Positions 49,481 through 60,432 of a DNA stretch of 64,000 nt are shown piece after piece. This stretch comes from Comamonas sp. SCN 65-56 (GTDB taxonomy: Bacteria > Pseudomonadota > Gammaproteobacteria > Burkholderiales > Burkholderiaceae_C): positions 62,001 through 126,000 of the forward strand of contig NZ_MEDS01000008.1 of NCBI RefSeq assembly GCF_001724135.1, in the 5' to 3' direction. The position numbers were made by a program, and so were the translations under genes. The notes beneath the pieces are model-generated. The model was not told where the DNA came from and searched no databases. It saw only the letters and a list, made by a program, of their open reading frames with translations. Position 1 is the first letter of the stretch. The number at the start of each line of letters is the position of its first letter.

Positions 49481-52114
49481 ATGCATCGCTGCAAACCCAC
49501 CCTTCTGGCCGTCGCGGCCGCCCTGTCGATGGGGCTGTATGCCTCCAATGCAAGCGCGCTGGCGCTCGGTCGGGTCACCGTGCAGTCTGCACTTGGCGAG
49601 CCTTTGCGGGCCGAAATCGCACTGCCCCAGGTCAGTGCGGCCGAGGCGGATTCGCTGAACGTCACGATCGCCAGCCCCGAGGTTTTCCGTGCGCAGGGTC
49701 TTGAGTATTCGGCTGCGATCAAGGGCATCCGGGTTGACCTCAAGCGCGAAGCCAACGGCAAGATGGTGCTGCGCCTGAGCAGCAACCAAACCATCACCGA
49801 CCCATTCATCGACCTCGTCGTCGATGCGGCATGGAATGCCGGGCATATCGTGCGCAGCTACACCATGCTGTTCGATCCGCCAGGGCTGCGCAGCGCGCCT
49901 GCGCCCATCGCAGCGCAGGTGGATACCTCCCCACGCAGCAGCGCATCGCCCGCGCCCGTGCGCACGCCCCAGGTGGCCGCAGCACCTGCGCCCGCCCCGG
50001 TCAGCGCGCCCGCTGCAGCGCGCAAGGCTGAAGCAAGCCCCGGCGAAGTCAAGGTCCGCTCTGGCGATACCGCCAGTGCCATCGCCAGCGCACACCGCCC
50101 CAGTGGCATCTCACTCGACCAGATGCTGGTCGCCCTGGTGCGCGCCAACCCCAAGGCCTTCATCGACGGCAACGTCAATCGCCTGCGCGCCGGCAGCGTG
50201 CTGCAGATGCCGGACCAGGCCAGTGCCGAGGCGACCTCCGCCGCCGAAGCCAGCAAGATCGTTGCCGCGCAGAGCCGCGACTTCAACGCCTTCCGCCACC
50301 GCCTTGCCGGCGCAGCGCCCGCAGCCGGTGTCGAGGCGGCGTCGCGCACCAGCAGCGGCAAGGTGCAGACGCAGGTGTCCGAATCCAAACCCGAAGCCGC
50401 CAGCGCCGACAAACTGACCCTGAGCAAGGGCAGCGCCGCCGGCGACAAGGCCGATGCCGAAACCGCGCAAACCAAGCAGGCAGACCAGACATCGGCCCGC
50501 ATGGCGGAACTGTCCAAGAACATTTCCGAGCTCAAGGCCCTGAGCGATGGGGCCACCGACGCCAAAGCGGCGCCGACGGCCCCGGCAACGCCGCCCGCGC
50601 CAGGCGACACCGCCAAGCCCGGTGTCGAAGCCGCCACGCCCGCGGCGCCCGCCGCCGATGCAGCCGCGGCGCCACCACCCGAGGAAAGCGCAGCACCCGC
50701 TGCTCCTGCGGCAGCAGAACCTCCTGCGCCCGTGCCGGCCCCTGAACCAGCGCCAGCGCCCGCAGCCACGGCAGCCGCCGAAGCGCCGCCCAAGCCTGCG
50801 GCTGCCGCCCCCGCGCCAGAGCCGCAGGAAGAACCCGGTCTGCTCGCCTCGCTCACGGAGAACCCGATGGCGGCGGGCGGTGCTCTGGCCTTGGTACTGC
50901 TTTTGCTTGGCTGGGGCGGCTACCGTTGGCAGCAAGGACGGCGCAGGGCAGAGAGCCCGGAAACCACCTTCGCCAGCGAAGGCGATCACCCCGATTCCTT
51001 CTTCGCCGAAAGTGGTGGTCAGGAAGTGGACACCACGAGCAGCGATCTGACGACCGGCTCCACCTCCACGCTGTACTCGCCAAGCCAGCTCGATCAGACG
51101 GGCGATGTCGATCCGATCGCCGAGGCCGATGTCTACCTGGCCTATGGCAAGGACCCGCAGGCCGAGGAAATCCTGAAGGAGGCCTTGATCCACCATCCGG
51201 AGAAAGTCGCCATCCCCGCCAAGCTGGCCGAGATCTACGCCAAACGCCAGGACCGCGCGGCGCTGGAAGGTGCGGCGCGGCAAGTACACGCACTCACCGA
51301 CGGCGCAGGACCGGATTGGGAGCGGGTGCAGGAGCTGGGGCGCGGCATCGACGCGGACAATCCGCTCTACCAAGCCGGCACGCCACTGCCCGACGTCCCG
51401 GCCTCGATCCCACCGGCGGTGGTGCCGGCCGCTGCCGCTGCCGCGTTGCCCGAAATCCCCGCCGTACCCACTGCCGAGGCGACGCAGACGGCTGCGGCCG
51501 ACTCCGTACTGCCGTCGATCGACCTGGATCTGGACCTTGCAAGCCCCACGCACACGGCCGCAGACGCGGCGCACGCTGCATCGGCCAACGCCTTCACCGC
51601 GGCAGCCGTCAGCGCCGCACAGCTGGCGCTGGAAATACCGGCAGAGCCCGATAGCGGCATTGGCGGCCTGACCTTGCCCGCTGCGCTGGAAGAGACCACG
51701 CCGCCCGCGGCGCACCCACCCGAAACCATGGGCGAGCCGCTGGAGTTCCCGACCGAAGGCCTCGCGCTGGCAGATTCCGGTCCCATGCCGCTGTCGCCCA
51801 AGGAAATCGCCCCGACCGAGCCGGCACCGCTCGAGTTCGATCTCGGTGGGCTTTCCCTGGATCTGGACAAACCTTCTGCGGCTGCCTCTGCGCCCGTTGC
51901 AACGGATCTGCCTTCGCTGCCCGAACTGCCATCCGAGGCAGCCGCAGACAGCCCACTGCCCGAGGATCCGCTGTCCACCAAACTGGCACTTGCCGAGGAA
52001 TTCAAGACCATCGGCGACAGTGAGGGCGCGCGCGCGCTGATCGAAGAGGTGCTCGCGGAAGCATCCGGCGAGACCAAGATCAAAGCCGAGCGCCTGCTGA
52101 AAACGCTGGGCTGA
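49481..52114 (+). CDS. fimV: FimV/HubP-like peptidoglycan-binding polar protein
   Basis: An 877-residue protein with the FimV architecture. A signal peptide (LLAVAAALSMGLYASNASAL) is followed by a conserved N-terminal domain (about 27-130; LGRVTVQSALGEPLRAEIAL) and a LysM-like domain (about 190-245; VRSGDTASAIASAHRPSGIS). Long Ala/Pro/Glu-rich disordered stretches flank one transmembrane helix (about 465-485; GALALVLLLLGWGGYRW). A cytoplasmic TPR-like part and the FimV C-terminal domain (KLALAEEFKTIGDSEGARAL) end it. FimV organises the cell pole, type IV pili and chemotaxis. A perfect terminator follows. Confidence 0.92.
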   Translation: MHRCKPTLLAVAAALSMGLYASNASALALGRVTVQSALGEPLRAEIALPQVSAAEADSLNVTIASPEVFRAQGLEYSAAIKGIRVDLKREANGKMVLRLSSNQTITDPFIDLVVDAAWNAGHIVRSYTMLFDPPGLRSAPAPIAAQVDTSPRSSASPAPVRTPQVAAAPAPAPVSAPAAARKAEASPGEVKVRSGDTASAIASAHRPSGISLDQMLVALVRANPKAFIDGNVNRLRAGSVLQMPDQASAEATSAAEASKIVAAQSRDFNAFRHRLAGAAPAAGVEAASRTSSGKVQTQVSESKPEAASADKLTLSKGSAAGDKADAETAQTKQADQTSARMAELSKNISELKALSDGATDAKAAPTAPATPPAPGDTAKPGVEAATPAAPAADAAAAPPPEESAAPAAPAAAEPPAPVPAPEPAPAPAATAAAEAPPKPAAAAPAPEPQEEPGLLASLTENPMAAGGALALVLLLLGWGGYRWQQGRRRAESPETTFASEGDHPDSFFAESGGQEVDTTSSDLTTGSTSTLYSPSQLDQTGDVDPIAEADVYLAYGKDPQAEEILKEALIHHPEKVAIPAKLAEIYAKRQDRAALEGAARQVHALTDGAGPDWERVQELGRGIDADNPLYQAGTPLPDVPASIPPAVVPAAAAAALPEIPAVPTAEATQTAAADSVLPSIDLDLDLASPTHTAADAAHAASANAFTAAAVSAAQLALEIPAEPDSGIGGLTLPAALEETTPPAAHPPETMGEPLEFPTEGLALADSGPMPLSPKEIAPTEPAPLEFDLGGLSLDLDKPSAAASAPVATDLPSLPELPSEAAADSPLPEDPLSTKLALAEEFKTIGDSEGARALIEEVLAEASGETKIKAERLLKTLG

Positions 52115-52125
52115 ACCCCATGGAC

Positions 52126-52167
52126 AAAGCCCGGACGCGGCCAAGGCCTCGTCCGGGCTTTGCCTTT
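52126..52167 (+). terminator. Intrinsic terminator after fimV
   Basis: AAAGCCCGGACG (52126-52137) pairs perfectly with CGTCCGGGCTTT (52150-52161); a short T-rich stretch GCCTTTT follows. Confidence 0.8.
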
Positions 52168-52195
52168 TGACGACCCACCGTTCTGCAAGGACTCC

Positions 52196-53020
52196 ATGCG
52201 CATCGCCCTTGGCGTGAGCTACGAAGGCCAGCCCTGGCGTGGCTGGCAAAGCCAACCCTCACGCCAGACCGTGCAGGATGCCCTGGAAGCCGCCCTGCAA
52301 CGCTTCGCCACCGTGCCCATCAGTACCGTCTGCGCCGGACGCACGGATGCGGGCGTCCACGGACTGATGCAAGTCGTGCACTTTGATACCGACATCGACC
52401 GACCGGAGTTCTCCTGGGTACGCGGCCCCAACCGCTTTCTGCCGCCAGGCATCGCGGTGCAATGGGCGAGACGCGTGCCCGATGCGTTTCACTCGCGCGC
52501 CTGCGCCACGGCCAGGCGCTATGCCTACGTGCTGCTGCAATCGCCAGTGCGCCCCAGCATCGAGGCCGGGCGCGTCGGCTGGGTGTTTCAGGCCCTCGAT
52601 GAGACCGCGATGCGCGAGGCTGCGGCGCATCTGGTCGGCGAGCACGACTTCACCTCGTTTCGCGCTGCCGAATGCCAGGCCAGAAGCCCCGTCAAGCATC
52701 TCGCGCAAATCACCATCACCCGCCGTGGCGCCTTTGAGCCGGCGCCCACGGGCAGCGAGGGCTGCCCCACCGGCTACTGGCGTTTCGCGTTTGAAGGCAA
52801 TGCCTTCCTGCACCACATGATCCGCAACATCATGGGCTGCCTCATCGCGGTCGGACAGGGAACCAGGCCCAGCGACTGGATGCGCGAAGTGCTCCAAGCC
52901 CGCTCGCGCAGCAAGGCGGCGCCCACCTTCATGGCCGACGGCCTGTATTTCCTCGGGCCGCGTTACGACCCGGCCTGGGGCCTGCCGGACCGCACCGCCG
53001 CGTACGACTGGCTGCCGTAG
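52196..53020 (+). CDS. truA: tRNA pseudouridine synthase A (positions 38-40)
   Basis: A 274-residue enzyme that isomerises uridines in the anticodon stem-loop of tRNAs. The catalytic aspartate is in the motif [20 protein letters not shown] (about residue 54). Other family segments are [20 protein letters not shown] at the N-terminus, [13 protein letters not shown] and [19 protein letters not shown]. The ATG at 52196 follows CAAGGAC. It stands between fimV and trpF, the order common in Burkholderiales and Pseudomonas. Confidence 0.96.
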   Translation: MRIALGVSYEGQPWRGWQSQPSRQTVQDALEAALQRFATVPISTVCAGRTDAGVHGLMQVVHFDTDIDRPEFSWVRGPNRFLPPGIAVQWARRVPDAFHSRACATARRYAYVLLQSPVRPSIEAGRVGWVFQALDETAMREAAAHLVGEHDFTSFRAAECQARSPVKHLAQITITRRGAFEPAPTGSEGCPTGYWRFAFEGNAFLHHMIRNIMGCLIAVGQGTRPSDWMREVLQARSRSKAAPTFMADGLYFLGPRYDPAWGLPDRTAAYDWLP

Positions 53021-53100
53021 TGCCCCCGTAGCCACGGCCTTGAGCCCATGTGCCGCCTGACTACGCTCAGGTACGGTTTTTGGGCGGGTACCATCGAGCA

Positions 53101-53822
53101 ATGGCACCCCCAAGCTCCCACCAGCGCACCCGCATCAAGGTCTGCGGCCTCACGCGCGAGCAGGATGTGGACGCGGCCGTGGCCAGCGGCGCGGACGCGA
53201 TCGGCTTCGTGCTCTACCCGAAAAGCCGGCGCCATGTCAGCCCCGAGCGCGCCGCGGAACTGGCCAGGCGCCTGCCACCGTTCGTTACACCCGTCCTGCT
53301 GTTTGTCAATGCAAAAACTACGGATGTGATAGCTGCTTGCGCAAGTGTGGCGGGAGCTATCGCCCAATTTCATGGGGATGAATCACCCGAAGACTGCTGG
53401 CGCGCGAGCGACAAAGGCGCCATCCCCTTCATCCGCGCCGCGCGGATTCCACTGGGTGCGGCGGGGGCGCGGTTTGACCTCGTAGAATATGCCCACGATT
53501 ACTCTCACGCCCGCGCCATTCTGCTCGACGCCCATGTCGACGGCTACGGCGGGGGCGGCAAGACATTCCATTGGTCACTGCTGCCACCAAACGTCAATGC
53601 TCACCTCGTTTTGTCTGGTGGACTCACACCTGCAAACGTGGGCGATGGCATCAAGGAGGTACGGCCGCGTTGCACGACGCTGGCCGTTGATGTGAGCTCC
53701 GGCGTGGAGCTGGATGCGGCGGACGGCAGCACCGTTCACGGCATCAAGGACGCCGGCAAGATCGAACGCTTCATGGTCGCCGTGCGCGCGGCCGATGCAG
53801 TCCACACCCCTTTGATGAAACC

Positions 53823-53826
<4 letters not shown>
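53101..53826 (+). CDS. trpF: Phosphoribosylanthranilate isomerase
   Basis: A 241-residue (beta/alpha)8-barrel enzyme of tryptophan synthesis. The catalytic cysteine and aspartate are visible in [12 protein letters not shown] and [10 protein letters not shown], with QFHGDE and [10 protein letters not shown] as further signatures. The start at 53101 was chosen because similarity starts shortly after; the frame is open upstream. Codons at about 53310-53395 are much more AT-rich and include a REP-like stretch (53327-53362). It overlaps trpB by 4 bp (ATGA), giving coupled translation. Confidence 0.95.
53327..53362. repeat. REP-like stretch inside trpF
   Basis: TGATAGCTGCTTGCGCAAG followed by GGGAGCTATCG resembles the dispersed repeat. 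Here it encodes [13 protein letters not shown], which occupies a normal place in the TrpF fold, so the resemblance may be partial or secondary. Confidence 0.4.
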
Positions 53827-55072
<1,246 letters not shown>

Positions 55073-55076
<4 letters not shown>

Positions 55077-55882
55077 GCCGCATCACCACCACCTTCGAGG
55101 CGCTCAAGGCCAAAAGCCGCAAGGCGCTGATCCCCTACGTCACGGCCGGCTTTCCGTTTGCCGACATCACGCCCGCGCTGATGCACGGCATGGTCGAGGC
55201 CGGTGCCGACGTGATCGAGCTGGGCGTGCCGTTTTCCGACCCCATGGCCGATGGCCCGGTGATCCAGAAGGCCGGTGAAAAGGCCATACAACTGGGCATC
55301 GGTCTGACCGAAGTGCTGGAGATGGTGCACGGCTTTCGCCAGCGCAACCAGACCACCCCGGTCGTGCTCATGGGCTACGCCAATCCGATCGAGCGCTACG
55401 AACAGCGCCACGGCAGCGGCAGTTTTGCGCGCGATGCACAGGCGGTCGGCGTGGATGGCATGCTGGTGGTCGACTACCCGCCCGAGGAATGCGAGCAATT
55501 CGCCGCCGACCTGCGCGCGCACGGCATCGATCTGATCTTCCTGCTGGCCCCGACCTCGACGAGCGAACGCATGCAGCAGGTGGCACGCGTGGCCAGCGGC
55601 TATGTCTACTACGTCTCGCTCAAGGGCGTGACCGGCTCGGGCGCGCTCGACACCACCGCCGTCGAGGCCATGCTACCGCGCATCCGCGAACACGTGAAGA
55701 TCCCCGTCGGCGTGGGTTTTGGCATCCGGGATGCCGAGACCGCCAAAGCCATCGGCCGCGTCGCCGATGCGGTGGTGATCGGCAGCCGCATCATCACGCT
55801 GATCGAAGAGCAGCCGCACGAGCGCGTCGTCGGCGTCACCATTGACTTCCTGCGCCAGATCCGCAAGGCGCTGGACAGCTGA
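55073..55882 (+). CDS. trpA: Tryptophan synthase alpha chain
   Basis: A 269-residue barrel enzyme that releases indole from indole-3-glycerol phosphate. The catalytic glutamate and aspartate regions are visible in [40 protein letters not shown] and [11 protein letters not shown]. The phosphate-binding part is [17 protein letters not shown]. It overlaps the trpB stop by 4 bp, and 13 bp separate it from accD, with which it is probably co-transcribed. Confidence 0.97.
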
Positions 55883-55895
55883 AAGGAGCCACCCC

Positions 55896-56768
55896 ATGTC
55901 CTGGCTGGAAAAACTTCTCCCGTCCAAGATTCACCAGACCGACCCGGCTGAGCGCCGCCAGATGCCCGAAGGGCTCTGGGTCAAGTGCCCGAGCTGCGAC
56001 ACGGTGCTCTACAAGACCGATCTGGAGCACAACCAGAACGTCTGCCCGCACTGCGGCCACCACCACCGCATAGCCGCACGCGCGCGGCTCAATGCGTTTC
56101 TGGACGGCGAAGGCCGCTACGAAATCGGGCAGGAGGTCATTCCGGTCGACGCGCTCAAGTTCAAGGACAGCCGCAAATACCCCGAACGCCTGAAGGAAGC
56201 GCTGGAGAACACCGGCGAGACCGATGCGTTGGTGGTCATGGGTGGTGCCGTCAAAAGCATCAGCGTGGTCGCCGCAGCGTTTGAATTCGACTTCATGGGC
56301 GGCTCGATGGGCTCGGTCGTCGGCGAGCGCTTCGCGCGCGGCGTGGAGAACGCCATCGAGCAAAAGGTACCCTTCATCTGCTTTACCGCCACCGGCGGCG
56401 CACGCATGCAGGAAGGCCTGCTTTCCCTGATGCAGATGGCCAAGACCAACGCCGCGCTGACGCGCCTGGCCAAGAAGGGCCTGCCCTACATCAGCGTGCT
56501 GACTGATCCGACCATGGGCGGCGTCTCGGCCGGTTTTGCGTTCGTGGGCGACATCGTGATCGCCGAACCTGGCGCGCTGATCGGCTTTGCCGGCCCGCGC
56601 GTCATTGAATCGACAGTGCGCGTCACCCTGCCCGAGGGCTTTCAGCGCGCCGAATTCCTCCAGACCAAGGGTGCGGTGGACATGATCGTAGACCGGCGCG
56701 AGTTGCGCGACACCGTGGCCAAGAGTCTCGCCATGCTGCAGCGCTTGCCAGCGGATGCGATTGCTTGA
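55896..56768 (+). CDS. accD: Acetyl-CoA carboxylase carboxyltransferase subunit beta
   Basis: A 290-residue subunit which, with AccA, transfers carboxyl from biotin to acetyl-CoA in fatty acid synthesis. A four-cysteine zinc ribbon lies at about residues 30-52 ([10 protein letters not shown] and [10 protein letters not shown]). The carboxyltransferase core shows [39 protein letters not shown] and [13 protein letters not shown]. The start follows GAAAGGAG (55881-55888). It follows trpA as usual in proteobacteria, but folC, often next, is not here. Confidence 0.97.
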   Translation: MSWLEKLLPSKIHQTDPAERRQMPEGLWVKCPSCDTVLYKTDLEHNQNVCPHCGHHHRIAARARLNAFLDGEGRYEIGQEVIPVDALKFKDSRKYPERLKEALENTGETDALVVMGGAVKSISVVAAAFEFDFMGGSMGSVVGERFARGVENAIEQKVPFICFTATGGARMQEGLLSLMQMAKTNAALTRLAKKGLPYISVLTDPTMGGVSAGFAFVGDIVIAEPGALIGFAGPRVIESTVRVTLPEGFQRAEFLQTKGAVDMIVDRRELRDTVAKSLAMLQRLPADAIA

Positions 56769-56774
56769 TTTTTA

Positions 56775-56816
56775 ATAGCGTTCAGCGCTTGTCCAACAAG
56801 CGCTGCAATGCTATTT
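56775..56816. repeat. Dispersed hairpin repeat between convergent accD and yggT-like genes
   Basis: AGCGCTTGT (56785-56793) pairs perfectly with ACAAGCGCT, and an outer stem AATAGC/GCTATT (56775-56780 and 56811-56816) closes it. It is flanked by T-rich and A-rich ends and probably serves as a bidirectional terminator. Confidence 0.75.
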
Positions 56817-56826
56817 GGCAACAAAA

Positions 56827-57369
56827 TCAAAACAACGCACCACGCTGCAGATTGCCCAGCACGATCAGACATACCTGCAGCAGTACCAGCACGATCAGGG
56901 GCGAAAGATCCACGCCCCCCATCGTCGGCAGCAGGCGTCGCACCGGCGCCAGCAAGGGCTCGGCCAGCAGTGCCAACAGGCCGGTAATCGGTGAGCGGCT
57001 TGGCACCCAGGAGAGCACCGCGTGCAGGATGATCAGCAGCATCAGCCCCCAGACCGCCACTCGCACCGTACCGAACACCACCAGCCAGGGCAGCAGGGCA
57101 AAGCCGCTGCCCAGCAACAGCATCAGCGCCAGGTACTGCGCCAGTTGCGCCAGCACGGCACCCACCAGGCAGGCCGTATCCCAGCCGCCGATCGCAGGCA
57201 CCAGCTTGCGCAGCGGCAGCACCAGCCAATCGCTGAACACGAACAGCATCTGCCCTACGGGGTTGCCGAAGGGCGCACGCCGGCGCTGCATGTACAGACG
57301 CAACAGGCAGGCACCGGTGATCAGGCCACCCGCGACATCCAGCAGAAAAGAAGCAATTTCGTAGAGCAT
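56827..57369 (-). CDS. YggT family membrane protein
   Basis: A 180-residue integral membrane protein with two YggT repeats, each an amphipathic and hydrophobic pair. The first (about 1-75) shows LLRLYMQRRRAPFGNPVGQM and FSDWLVLPLRKLVPAIGGWD. The second (about 100-175) shows AVLSWVPSRSPITGLLALLA and EPLLAPVRRLLPTMGGVDLS. The family is linked to osmotic shock tolerance, potassium and cell division in various bacteria, without a settled biochemical role. Its start faces the Lon-N gene across an 18-bp perfect inverted repeat. Confidence 0.9.
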   Translation of the reverse strand: MLYEIASFLLDVAGGLITGACLLRLYMQRRRAPFGNPVGQMLFVFSDWLVLPLRKLVPAIGGWDTACLVGAVLAQLAQYLALMLLLGSGFALLPWLVVFGTVRVAVWGLMLLIILHAVLSWVPSRSPITGLLALLAEPLLAPVRRLLPTMGGVDLSPLIVLVLLQVCLIVLGNLQRGALF

Positions 57370-57393
57370 GCAGGCATTCGTTTGAGAATGTGT

Positions 57394-57447
57394 GCGCGAT
57401 GATCCCAGATTTTCACGAGCGTCTGCCGGAATCTGGGATCATCGCGC
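57394..57447. promoter_or_regulatory. Perfect 18-bp inverted repeat between divergent genes
   Basis: GCGCGATGATCCCAGATT (57394-57411) and its exact reverse complement (57430-57447) are separated by 18 nt. The second arm ends 5 bp before the start of the Lon-N gene. It may be an operator or an mRNA hairpin that hides the start codon; no T-run is present. Confidence 0.6.
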
Positions 57448-57452
57448 CCACC

Positions 57453-58073
57453 ATGATGACCGATCTGCCACTGTTTCCGCTCGCCACCGTGCTCTTCCCC
57501 GGGGGCTTGCTGACGCTGCAGGTCTTCGAGGTGCGCTACCTGGACATGATCGGCGCCTGCCAGGCAAGCGAGCGCCCGTTTGGTGTCGTCGCCCTGGCCA
57601 GCGGTCACGAAGTGCGTCAGGCGGGCGCCGCGCCGGAGCAGCTGTGCGACGTCGGCACGCTGGCAACGATAGAGCACTGCGAGCGCCCCCGACCGGGGCT
57701 GATGCTGCTGAGTTGCCGTGGCGTGCAGCGCTTTCGCCTGCACCAGCCGCACTGCCTGCCGCACGGCCTATGGCAGGCCGATGCCGAATTGCTGACCGAC
57801 GACGCCCGCATCGCCATTCCGGCAGACCTGCAGCACACCAGCGATCGCCTGCGGCAGGTGTTGCACGAGATCCGCCAGCGCCACCCCGGCGTTGCCCAGC
57901 CCACCGAGGCACAGCTGGCCGATTGCGGCTGGGTGGCCAACCGCTGGTGCGAATTGATACCCGCCCGGCTCAGCACCAAGCAGCAGCTGATGTCACTGCA
58001 AAGCCCGCTGCTGCGGCTGGAGCTGGTGACCGATCTGCTGGACAGCCCGCGGCCTGAATCGGGCAACTCTTAA
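57453..58073 (+). CDS. LON peptidase N-terminal substrate-binding domain protein
   Basis: A 206-residue stand-alone Lon-N (LAN) domain protein without ATPase or protease parts. The family start LPLFPLATVLFPGGLLTLQV is followed by FEVRYLDMIGACQASERPFG and GTLATIEHC. Its role is unknown; such proteins may bind unfolded segments or act as adaptors. Two ATGs (57453 and 57456) are possible. The ribosome-binding region lies in the inverted repeat just upstream, so translation might be controlled by structure. lysS starts 79 bp downstream. Confidence 0.88.
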   Translation: MMTDLPLFPLATVLFPGGLLTLQVFEVRYLDMIGACQASERPFGVVALASGHEVRQAGAAPEQLCDVGTLATIEHCERPRPGLMLLSCRGVQRFRLHQPHCLPHGLWQADAELLTDDARIAIPADLQHTSDRLRQVLHEIRQRHPGVAQPTEAQLADCGWVANRWCELIPARLSTKQQLMSLQSPLLRLELVTDLLDSPRPESGNS

Positions 58074-58151
58074 AATGCCGGGTTTCCCACGCGACGGCAT
58101 GCATCCATGCACGCTCTTGCGTGCGGCCCGCAAGCAACCGCGCCACCCGCC

Positions 58152-59699
58152 ATGTCCACTGATTCGACTTCCCCGCCCTCTGCCATCGACGAAAACCAGC
58201 TGATTGCCGAGCGCCGCGAAAAACTCAAGCTCTTGCGCGAGCGCCAGGCGCAGGGCCAGGGCGTTGCCTTTCCCAACGATTTCAAGCCTGCAGACCACGC
58301 CAGCGCGCTGCAACAGCGCTATGCCGCCGAGCAGCCCGAAGTGCTGCAGACGCAGTCGGTACAGGTCAGCATCGCGGGGCGCATGATGCTCAAGCGGGTG
58401 ATGGGCAAGGCCAGCTTCGCCACGCTGCAGGACGGATCGCTGGGCGAAACCGGCGGGCGCATCCAGATCTACATCACCCGCGACGCGATTGGCGAGGATG
58501 CCTACGCCGACTTCAAGCGCTGGGACCTGGGCGACATCGTCGGCGCCGAAGGCAGCCTGATGAAAACCAAGACCGGAGAGCTTTCGGTCAAGGTCACGCA
58601 GATCCGCCTGCTCACCAAGAGCCTGCGGCCCATGCCCGACAAGTTCCACGGCATGCAAGACCAGGAGACCAAGTACCGCCAGCGCTATGTCGATCTGATG
58701 ATGGACGACAGCGCCCGCCGGCGTTTCGTCGCGCGCAGTCAGGCAGTGGCCTCCATTCGCAGCTTCATGGTGGAGCACGACTTTCTCGAAGTCGAAACGC
58801 CGATGCTGCACCCGATTCCGGGCGGCGCCAATGCCAAGCCCTTCATCACGCATCACAACGCGCTGGACCAGGACATGTACCTGCGCATCGCGCCCGAGCT
58901 GTATCTGAAGCGCCTGATCGTCGGCGGCTTCGAGCGCGTGTTCGAGATCAACCGCAACTTCAGAAACGAGGGCATCAGCGTACGCCACAACCCCGAGTTC
59001 ACGATGATGGAGTTCTATGCCGCCTACTGGAACTACCGCGATCTGATGGACTACACCGAGCAGCTGGTGCGTGACGCGGCGACCAAGGCCGTGGGCACGC
59101 TCACTCTGAACTACGGCGGGCGCGCGGTCGATCTGGCGCAGCCCTTCGCCCGCATGACGATACGCGAAGCCATCCTGGCGCACACCGATGCGGGTGCGCA
59201 GGTGGACGATGTCGCTTGGCTGATTGCAGCGCTCAGGAAGCTCGGCCTCAAGGAAGACAAAGACCACCTCGCGCGACGCAGCCTCGCCAGCCTGCAGGTG
59301 CTCTATTTCGAGGAGGCGGTGGAAGACAAGCTCTGGCAGCCGACCTTCATCATGGAACACCCGACGGAGATTTCCCCGCTGGCGCGCGCCAACGACGAGC
59401 GCCCCGAGGTGACCGAGCGCTTCGAGCTCTACATCACCGGGCGCGAAATGGCCAATGGCTTCTCCGAGCTCAACGACGCCGAAGACCAGGCAGCGCGCTT
59501 TGCCGCGCAGGTGGCGGCCAAGGATGCCGGCGATGACGAGGCCATGTACTTCGACCAGGACTTCGTGCGCGCGCTGGAATACGGCATGCCTCCCACCGGT
59601 GGCTGCGGCATCGGCATCGACCGCCTGATGATGCTGCTCACCGACAGCGCCAGCATCCGCGACATCATCCTGTTCCCCGCGCTGCGCCGCGAGCAGTAA
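58152..59699 (+). CDS. lysS: Lysyl-tRNA synthetase (class II)
   Basis: A 515-residue class II synthetase. It has an OB-fold anticodon-binding domain (about 60-165; [20 protein letters not shown]) and a catalytic core. Core signatures are motif 1 region [20 protein letters not shown], motif 2 [20 protein letters not shown] and motif 3 [14 protein letters not shown]. The start at 58152 gives [20 protein letters not shown]; an in-frame ATG at 58107 would add 15 residues. The MscS-like gene begins 1 bp after the stop. Confidence 0.97.
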   Translation: MSTDSTSPPSAIDENQLIAERREKLKLLRERQAQGQGVAFPNDFKPADHASALQQRYAAEQPEVLQTQSVQVSIAGRMMLKRVMGKASFATLQDGSLGETGGRIQIYITRDAIGEDAYADFKRWDLGDIVGAEGSLMKTKTGELSVKVTQIRLLTKSLRPMPDKFHGMQDQETKYRQRYVDLMMDDSARRRFVARSQAVASIRSFMVEHDFLEVETPMLHPIPGGANAKPFITHHNALDQDMYLRIAPELYLKRLIVGGFERVFEINRNFRNEGISVRHNPEFTMMEFYAAYWNYRDLMDYTEQLVRDAATKAVGTLTLNYGGRAVDLAQPFARMTIREAILAHTDAGAQVDDVAWLIAALRKLGLKEDKDHLARRSLASLQVLYFEEAVEDKLWQPTFIMEHPTEISPLARANDERPEVTERFELYITGREMANGFSELNDAEDQAARFAAQVAAKDAGDDEAMYFDQDFVRALEYGMPPTGGCGIGIDRLMMLLTDSASIRDIILFPALRREQ

Positions 59700-59700
59700 C

Positions 59701-60306
59701 GTGCTGTTGCGCCTGAAGGCCTGGCTGCCGCCCTGGATGCACGACTGGCTGGACGTCATCGTTCCGGCCCTGCAGATCCTGCTGATCGTGGCGGTGGCAC
59801 TCGTGCTGCACCACCTACTGCGCCGCCTGATCTTTCGCGCCAGCGACCACTACCAGTTCCCGCATGAGCTGGTCAAACCGATCAACGCCATCGTGCGCCT
59901 GCTGGTTCTGGGCGGCGCCACGCTGCTGGTGCTGGAGCGCCTGGGCGTCTCGGCCGGCGTGCTCTGGTCGGCGTTCACCGGGTTCGCCGCGGTGGGCGCG
60001 GTCGCGTTCTTTGCCGCCTGGAGCGTGCTTTCCAACATCTTCTGCGCCTTTCTGATCTTCATGGTCGGTCCGTTTCGCGTCGGCGACCACATCGAATTGC
60101 TCGACACCAACACCGAAAAGCCCGGGCCCACCGGCCAGGTGACGGACATCAACCTGCTCTACACCACCCTGATCGATTCCAGCGACCCGGGGCAGCGGCG
60201 CCAGCTGCAAATCCCCAACGCGCTGATCTTCCAGCGCGTGCTGCGCCGCTGGCGCGCCGACGAGCCGGCACCGCCGCCGGCCCCTTTACCAGAAAATTCG
60301 CCCTGA
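59701..60306 (+). CDS. Small MscS-like mechanosensitive channel protein
   Basis: A 201-residue membrane protein starting with GTG just after the lysS stop, so expression is coupled. It has three hydrophobic segments, the last being the pore-lining glycine/alanine-rich helix (FTGFAAVGAVAFFAAWSVLS) typical of MscS TM3. A short beta domain follows (GPFRVGDHIELLDTNTEKPG, GQVTDINLLYTTLID). It is shorter than E. coli MscS (286 residues) and lacks most of the C-terminal cage domain. A Pro-rich tail ends it. Channel function is inferred from the family. Confidence 0.85.
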   Translation: MLLRLKAWLPPWMHDWLDVIVPALQILLIVAVALVLHHLLRRLIFRASDHYQFPHELVKPINAIVRLLVLGGATLLVLERLGVSAGVLWSAFTGFAAVGAVAFFAAWSVLSNIFCAFLIFMVGPFRVGDHIELLDTNTEKPGPTGQVTDINLLYTTLIDSSDPGQRRQLQIPNALIFQRVLRRWRADEPAPPPAPLPENSP

Positions 60307-60432
60307 AAATCCTTGCCTGACTCAGGTTTTCCCCGTTGCCAAATGCCACCAAACGGCTACGCTTGACCCTCTCGCAGGCGCTTACCGGCGCCGCAGAGGT
60401 TTTTCATTCCTATCCATTTGAAAAGAGACTGT

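Noticed and set aside
50111-52255. 714-codon minus-strand frame rich in Gly and Arg
   Set aside because: Shadow of the Ala/Pro-rich fimV coding sequence.
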